Assembly: GCA_029858465.1 (NCBI GenBank)
Contig: JAOUEZ010000025.1
Span: 1-10,883, forward strand
From: Thermoplasmata archaeon
GTDB lineage: Archaea > Thermoplasmatota > Thermoplasmata > UBA10834 > DTMW01
Length of the DNA stretch: 10,883 nucleotides
Direction: 5' to 3'
In this document: in pieces, positions 7,234-10,883 of the stretch
Layout: each line of letters opens with the position of its first letter
Numbering within the stretch: position 1 is the stretch's first letter
The notes under the pieces: model-generated
The model's input: the letters and a program-made list of their open reading frames with translations, nothing else
What the model was told of the DNA's origin: nothing
Database searches by the model: none
Position numbers and translations under genes: made by a program

Positions 7234-7425
7234 TTAAAGTGTCTGGAATTCCGAGACCTCGAGGATTGTCCCACATGGGCATTTGAAAGAATCTGCCACC
7301 CATTCTTTGGATTCATGACAGTACCAGGCGACAATCTTTCCATTTTCGACCTTGAACAGCTTGTTGAGGTCATCGAAGTTGCTCATCACAAGCTCCCATC
7401 CAAATTTCTTCTCTTCTTCTTTCAT
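7234..7425 (-). CDS. Small CH/CxC putative zinc-binding protein
   Basis: A 63-residue soluble protein. Cys36-His37 and, after eleven residues, Cys49-Pro-Cys51 (KCPCG) provide four possible zinc ligands, resembling a compact zinc ribbon or knuckle. The first half is helical and acidic (MKEEEKKFGW, then NFDDLNKLF), followed by VENGKIVAWYC, a likely beta hairpin leading into the metal site. I chose the ATG at 7425 because GGAGAG (7433-7438) lies seven bases before it; an in-frame ATG at 7449 would add eight residues with no good ribosome site. Standing alone and facing away from the MttB genes, it shares their divergent control region. No family is recognised. Possible roles are nucleic-acid or protein binding; nothing visible indicates catalysis. 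Confidence 0.65.
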   Translation of the reverse strand: MKEEEKKFGWELVMSNFDDLNKLFKVENGKIVAWYCHESKEWVADSFKCPCGTILEVSEFQTL

Positions 7426-7555
7426 TTCACATCTCTCCAAGTGACTCATTCACTCAATACTATTCACTGACACATAAAAATAGTGATAACCTCGAAAAAA
7501 CCCTTTAAAATGAATGATGTCGTCGAGAAAAGACCTTTTATTGCGATTGGTTCAA

Positions 7556-7583
7556 AAGTGCTCAAACGACGATTTGAACCATT
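7556..7583. repeat. Interrupted palindrome, copy 4, in the divergent control region
   Basis: Left arm AAGTGCTCAA, spacer ACGACGAT, right arm TTGAACCATT. The core TGCTCAA, the 8-base spacer ending CGAT and the TTGAAC right arm match the family; the outer arms pair only partly. An overlapping perfect repeat, GGTTCAAA (7549-7556) with TTTGAACC (7573-7580), makes an alternative 8-base stem. Unlike the other copies it is not next to a stop codon but sits about 120 bases before the first methyltransferase gene, where it could act as an operator. Confidence 0.55.
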
Positions 7584-7601
7584 TATCTGGCTTAAATTCA
7601 C

Positions 7602-7614
7602 TTGGATAATCCAA
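7602..7614. promoter_or_regulatory. Short palindrome, candidate operator
   Basis: TTGGAT-A-ATCCAA is a perfect 6-base inverted repeat around one base, followed by another ATCCAAA at 7619. It lies about 90 bases upstream of the first methyltransferase start, next to the AT-rich CTTAAATT. A dimeric regulator site is plausible; length and composition do not exclude chance. Confidence 0.3.
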
Positions 7615-7701
7615 AATCATCCAAATTTGAACAAAAATTATTAGCCCCCACCTGCTATGGTTTTCTCCGAGGCGTTGTTGCGACCTCACTGGAGGCGGTG
7701 G

Positions 7702-9132
7702 ATGATGGCAGTACCACGATTGAAATTTCTAGATAAGGATGAGGAGGACCTGATTCATTCATCGAGCATCGAGACCCTGGGAGAGTTCGGCGTTCTGATC
7801 AGAAGCCCTTCCGTGCTCAAGATGCTCGGAGATGCGGGAGCAATCATAGATACAAGATCTATGATTGCGAGAATCCCCGAGAGCTTAGTTAACGAGGCGA
7901 TCAAGAAAGCTCCCAAGAGCTTGGTCTTGTATTCTATCAATGAAAAGCACGATCTGAGGATCCCTGCCGACCCGTTTCCATACGTCGGATCCAACGGAAT
8001 AGGCACCTACATGACCGACCTCGAGACAGGAGAGAAGCGCAAGACCACCAGGAAGGACATCGCGGATTTTGCGAGGCTCGCCGATGCTCTCTCCGGGATA
8101 GACTTCTTCTGGTCGAACGTCACGGCCTACGACGTCCCGGAGAGAACGCATATGGTGCACGCTCTTTGGGTATCGCTCCAAAATTGCAAAAAGAACTACG
8201 GAACGCTCACGCTGAGCGCGGAGGATGCGAAAGCGCAGATAGAACTTGCATCACTCATAGCTGGAGGGGATGAGCAGCTCAAGAAGAGGCCGATCTTCCA
8301 TTCGCTGTGCTGCATCGTTGCGCCGTTATCGTTCGAGAAGGGGGCAATAGAGGGGCAAGTTGAGTTTGCGAGAGCAGGGATACCGATCATTTCGATGTCG
8401 ATGTCTCTCGGAGGAATGTCCGCTCCTGTGACAATCGCTGGCACGATCACAAATGCGAACACGGAAAACTTAGCAAGCCTGGTTATAACCCAAACAGCTG
8501 CACCAGGAGCACCTCATATCTACTGCTCCGAGTCAACGCCGGTCAATATGATGACGGGAAATATCAGCTATGAGGCCCCGGAATACGCGCTGATTGAAAC
8601 CGCGACTGGTCAGATGGCTCACAGATACGGATTGCCAAAGTACACTGGAAGCTGGGGGCTTGGTGGTGATGCGCCGGGAATTTCTCATACATTCTGCGAG
8701 CTGTCTGCAATGGCACTATCTATGTTGAACGGAACCGATATGGCCGCAGGTGCGGGCGGATTGGAAGAGGCGAAAGGCGGCTCGCTCGAGCAGTTGCTTA
8801 TCGATTCCTATGTCTGGGAGGACTACAGAGGCTTTCTGAGGAAGTTCGAGATTTCTGAGAAGACAATCGCACTTGACGTCGTCAGGCAGGTCGGCCATGG
8901 CAACAGCTTCATGACGCACCCGCACACGGCGAGGAATTTCAAGAACGAACTGTTCTTCAGAGACAATGAGAAGGCGAGATTCGAGGCGGCGAGTTCGACC
9001 TCGATGGTTTCGGAAGCGAAGGATAAAATCAAACTCATATTGAAGGAGCATCATCCTGAACCGATCGATCCTGAGAAAGTAAAGAGAGGCAACGAGATAA
9101 TAGATGCCCTCGATAAGAGGGTTTCCACCTGA
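7702..9132 (+). CDS. MttB-superfamily corrinoid methyltransferase without pyrrolysine, first copy
   Basis: A 476-residue protein of the trimethylamine methyltransferase (MttB) superfamily, whose TIM-barrel enzymes move a methyl group from an amine to a cognate corrinoid protein. Recognisable blocks: the N-terminal LKFLDKDEEDLIH and MLGDAGA; CIVAPLSFEKGAIEGQVEF; AGIPIISMSMSLGG (224-237) with VTIAGT; NANTENLASLVITQT; then PGAPHIYCSES; and the late LIDSYVWEDYR. There is no in-frame amber codon, so it is a non-pyrrolysine member; characterised ones use betaines and related quaternary amines. The substrate here is unknown. GGAGG at 7691-7695 supports the adjacent ATGs at 7702 and 7705, and the paralog's N-terminus aligns there; the frame opens earlier at 7657, but that extension has no counterpart in the paralog. 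No corrinoid protein or reactivase gene is in the window. Confidence 0.9.
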   Translation: MMAVPRLKFLDKDEEDLIHSSSIETLGEFGVLIRSPSVLKMLGDAGAIIDTRSMIARIPESLVNEAIKKAPKSLVLYSINEKHDLRIPADPFPYVGSNGIGTYMTDLETGEKRKTTRKDIADFARLADALSGIDFFWSNVTAYDVPERTHMVHALWVSLQNCKKNYGTLTLSAEDAKAQIELASLIAGGDEQLKKRPIFHSLCCIVAPLSFEKGAIEGQVEFARAGIPIISMSMSLGGMSAPVTIAGTITNANTENLASLVITQTAAPGAPHIYCSESTPVNMMTGNISYEAPEYALIETATGQMAHRYGLPKYTGSWGLGGDAPGISHTFCELSAMALSMLNGTDMAAGAGGLEEAKGGSLEQLLIDSYVWEDYRGFLRKFEISEKTIALDVVRQVGHGNSFMTHPHTARNFKNELFFRDNEKARFEAASSTSMVSEAKDKIKLILKEHHPEPIDPEKVKRGNEIIDALDKRVST

Positions 9133-9197
9133 AAATCCGGATAACAATAATTTACCCCATTCACATTCTTCTTTCATCAAAGAGGGGAGTGACATAT

Positions 9198-10643
9198 GTG
9201 GCAAAATTAAGACTAAAATTCCTTGATAAGGATGAGGAAGATTTGGTACATTCTCAAAGCATCAGGAGTCTTGAGACAATCGGTGTGAAGATTCATAGCG
9301 ATTCTGTTTTGAACATGCTCAAAGACGCCGGCGCAGTTGTCGACATTAAAACGCAGATTGCGAAAATCCCAGAATCGATGGTGAAGGATGCAATCTCGAA
9401 GGCACCGAAAAGTTTCACGATAGGTTCAAGGGACGGCAAGCACGACATCAAGCTTCCGGCAGAGACTTGGCCTTATGTTTCTTTGGGAGGAGTCACTGCC
9501 TGGCTCGAGGATTACAAGACAATGAAACATCTCGATGCCACACGTGAAGATTTGGGCAGATTGACCAAGATTGGTGATGCGATGAATGCCGTCGACGCGA
9601 TTTGGCCATTGGTGACTGTCAGAGACGTTCCACCGCATGCCGGATTCGTCAACGAACTCTGGACCAGCTTCAAGAACACGACTAAGCCGATCCACGGTTC
9701 GGCTGGGTCAGGAACCGTAGGAGTGCCGGACGCCAAAGTTCAGATTCAATTGGGCGCATTGATAGCCGGCGGAATGGAGCAGCTGAAGAAGAAGCCGACA
9801 TTCACGGTCCTGAGCTGCATAGTCGCACCACTCTCGTTCGAGAAGGGATGCGTCGAGGCTCAAGTGGAATATGCCAAAGCCGGCATCCCGGTGATCTCAA
9901 TGTCTATGTCGCTGGGAGGAAGTACCTGCCCGGCAACAATAGCCGGCACGGTTGTGAATGCCAATACGGAGAACCTTGCATCACTCGTCATTACTCAAAC
10001 CGCCTCTCCGGGCGCTCCTCATATCTACAGTTCCGAGTCTTCACTAATAAATCCGAGGACTGGATTCATCGAGTACAGGAGTGCGGAGACGCCGTTGATA
10101 TATGCAGCATGTGCCCAGATGGCGAGTAGGTACGGCTTGCCTAACATGACCGGTTGTATGGGCATCGATGCATTTCCGACAGGTAACCCGACTACCTTCG
10201 GAGAGACCGCGGCAATGCTAATGACTACATTGAACGGAACCGATCTTTGCTCTGGAGTGGGAGGTCTCGACGAAGATGCCGGATGCTCTGCCGAGCAGAT
10301 CGTGATCGATTCATTCATTTGGGAAGATTTCCGGATGTTCATGAGGAAGTTTGAGATAAGTGAGAAGCAGGCTGCTCTCGATGTCATGGCGGAAGTTGGC
10401 CAGGGAAACAATTTCCTGACTCACAAGCACACTGTCACGAATTTCCGCAAGGAGATATATTTTAGAGATAAGAAGATGCAACTTTATGGTGCGACCGTTT
10501 CGACAAAGATGCGGGAGGATGCACACAAGATAGTTGAAAAGATATTGAGGGAACATGTTGTGCCTGAGCTGGACAAGGATATTCTGCAGAAGGGCGCGGA
10601 GATAATAAAGAACTACGAGAAGAATCCACCTGCACATCTCTGA
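9198..10643 (+). CDS. MttB-superfamily corrinoid methyltransferase without pyrrolysine, second copy
   Basis: A 481-residue paralog of the preceding gene, 65 bases downstream and probably co-transcribed. Roughly half the residues agree by eye, with long runs conserved: LKFLDKDEEDL at the start, CIVAPLSFEKG, ISMSMSLGG, NANTENLASLVITQT and MRKFEISEK. The differences concentrate in two places. One is the region after the DVP motif, where this copy has GSAGSGTVGVPDAK in place of a shorter segment. The other follows SSESSLINPRTG, and both may shape the substrate pocket. There is no in-frame TAG. I chose GTG at 9198 because GAGGGGAG lies eight bases upstream and the protein then begins MAKLRLKFLDK, matching the paralog; GTG at 9189 overlaps the ribosome site. 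The two could form a heteromer, or serve different methylated amines with one corrinoid partner encoded elsewhere. Confidence 0.9.
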   Translation: MAKLRLKFLDKDEEDLVHSQSIRSLETIGVKIHSDSVLNMLKDAGAVVDIKTQIAKIPESMVKDAISKAPKSFTIGSRDGKHDIKLPAETWPYVSLGGVTAWLEDYKTMKHLDATREDLGRLTKIGDAMNAVDAIWPLVTVRDVPPHAGFVNELWTSFKNTTKPIHGSAGSGTVGVPDAKVQIQLGALIAGGMEQLKKKPTFTVLSCIVAPLSFEKGCVEAQVEYAKAGIPVISMSMSLGGSTCPATIAGTVVNANTENLASLVITQTASPGAPHIYSSESSLINPRTGFIEYRSAETPLIYAACAQMASRYGLPNMTGCMGIDAFPTGNPTTFGETAAMLMTTLNGTDLCSGVGGLDEDAGCSAEQIVIDSFIWEDFRMFMRKFEISEKQAALDVMAEVGQGNNFLTHKHTVTNFRKEIYFRDKKMQLYGATVSTKMREDAHKIVEKILREHVVPELDKDILQKGAEIIKNYEKNPPAHL

Positions 10644-10648
10644 GGTCA

Positions 10649-10686
10649 TCGAAAAAACAAATTCGTCAATCGTTTTCGAGTTTTTC
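10649..10686 (+). terminator. Possible terminator after the second methyltransferase
   Basis: TCGAAAA (10649-10655) and TTTTCGA (10673-10679) form a 7-base inverted repeat around 17 bases, followed at once by a G and five T (10681-10685). It starts six bases after the stop codon. The stem is AT-rich and the loop long, so the T-run may be the active part, as in archaeal termination. The perfect palindrome at 10689-10716 follows. Confidence 0.4.
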
Positions 10687-10688
10687 AA

Positions 10689-10716
10689 TAATGCTCAAGC
10701 CTCGATTTGAGCATTA
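10689..10716. repeat. Interrupted palindrome, copy 5 (perfect), between convergent genes
   Basis: Left arm TAATGCTCAA, spacer GCCTCGAT, right arm TTGAGCATTA: all ten arm pairs match. It lies between the second methyltransferase (stop at 10643) and the convergent minus-strand gene whose stop is at 10725-10723, so it begins six bases past that stop. Compared with copy 1, arm differences at paired positions compensate: GTTC/GAAC there becomes GCTC/GAGC here. That pattern indicates selection for the palindrome itself. Confidence 0.8.
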
Positions 10717-10722
10717 AATAAT

Positions 10723-10883
10723 CTATGAAAATTCCTCTTTCTTTCTGATTCTTTGGTTAAGAAGCAAAATTATTGAAATTATGGTGACTGAAAGAAAGAT
10801 AATTGAAGGCTCTGATATAATGCCCTGAATTGAGATCGGATAATAATCTTTGGCACCTCCAGTCCCAGAGATATTATAAGGGG
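10723..10883 (-). CDS. C-terminal end of a membrane-anchored protein, 5' part missing
   Basis: The last 52 residues and TAG stop of a minus-strand gene that enters from beyond the right edge. The visible part reads PYNISGTGGAKDYYPISIQG, then a hydrophobic helix of about 18 residues (SIIFLSVTIISIILLL) and a short basic tail NQRIRKKEEFS. This plan, an outside domain with a single C-terminal membrane anchor and a charged cytosolic tail, matches the anchor of the solute-binding protein in this window and many archaeal surface proteins. The frame is open throughout to the edge, and the composition is coding-like, but function cannot be told from this piece. It converges on the methyltransferase pair. 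Confidence 0.6.
   Translation of the reverse strand, partial: PYNISGTGGAKDYYPISIQGIISEPSIIFLSVTIISIILLLNQRIRKKEEFS

Larger units (their letters stand above)
7426..7701. promoter_or_regulatory. Divergent control region between the small zinc protein and MttB genes
   Basis: A 276-base region rich in short repeats. On the minus strand CTATTTTTATGTG (about 7471-7483) is a plausible TATA box for the small zinc protein. On the plus strand two related 21-base stretches begin TCGAAAAAA (7492) and TCGAGAAAA (7523), each followed by CTTTAAAA or CTTTTATT, like BRE-TATA modules 31 bases apart. Further candidates are CTTAAATT (7591-7598) and AAAAATTATTA (7631-7641). ATCCAAA recurs at 7609-7625. Which box serves the methyltransferases cannot be decided by eye. 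Confidence 0.4.

Noticed and set aside
7657..7701. Fifteen-residue N-terminal extension of the first methyltransferase
   Set aside because: The GGAGG at 7691 is placed for the ATGs at 7702/7705, and the paralog has no such extension.
9848..10411. Open frames of 90-160 codons antisense to or inside the methyltransferase genes
   Set aside because: They lie wholly within strongly conserved coding sequence in other frames and have cysteine/proline/serine-rich compositions typical of shadow frames.
7702..10643. Pyrrolysine encoded by an in-frame TAG in the MttB genes
   Set aside because: Both frames run uninterrupted to TGA stops with no internal amber codon. The TAG codons ending the isochorismatase gene and the right-edge gene are followed within a few codons by other stops, so they look like ordinary stops.
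463..10716. The dispersed palindromes as a CRISPR array, insertion-sequence ends or a transposon
   Set aside because: The copies are kilobases apart at irregular intervals, separated by ordinary genes, with no transposase, target duplications or cas genes.

Overview
The window looks archaeal and chromosomal. Genes are closely packed, several start on GTG or overlap by ATGA, and many have strong Shine-Dalgarno sequences. Upstream regions carry AT-rich TATA-like boxes rather than bacterial -35/-10 pairs. The solute-binding protein is anchored by membrane segments at both ends. Together with two pyrrolysine-free MttB-type methyltransferases, this suggests a Thermoplasmatota-like lineage, perhaps near Methanomassiliicoccales. 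The lineage is an inference; no marker gene or RNA gene is present to prove it.

Layout, left to right. (1) The 5' part of a saccharopine-dehydrogenase-like oxidoreductase runs off the left edge on the minus strand. (2) A minus-strand pair of related GAF-like proteins of unknown role overlaps by ATGA. (3) A minus-strand isochorismatase-type cysteine hydrolase follows. (4) Divergent from it is a compact plus-strand cluster: N-carbamoylputrescine amidase (aguB), agmatine deiminase (aguA), a 35-codon ORF and a large membrane-anchored family-5 solute-binding protein. AguA and AguB together convert agmatine to putrescine, CO2 and two ammonia. The binding protein is an orphan here, with no permease or ATPase in the window. 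(5) A small minus-strand CH/CxC protein comes next. (6) A 276-base divergent control region leads into two tandem, clearly paralogous MttB-superfamily methyltransferases. (7) At the right edge, a minus-strand gene contributes only its C-terminal membrane anchor.

The most unusual signal is non-coding. A 28-base interrupted palindrome recurs five times between genes (463-490, 1998-2025, 7188-7215, 7556-7583, 10689-10716). Each copy has two 10-base arms around exactly 8 bases, with a core of TGYTCAA in the left arm and TTGARC in the right. Two copies are perfect. Four of the five lie 7 to 20 bases beyond a minus-strand stop codon, and two of those four are between convergent genes. This suggests a dispersed 3'-end or terminator-like element, or a binding site for a common protein. 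No gene in the window is clearly mobile, and no tRNA, rRNA or CRISPR array was seen. No stretch longer than 300 bases lacks a gene.
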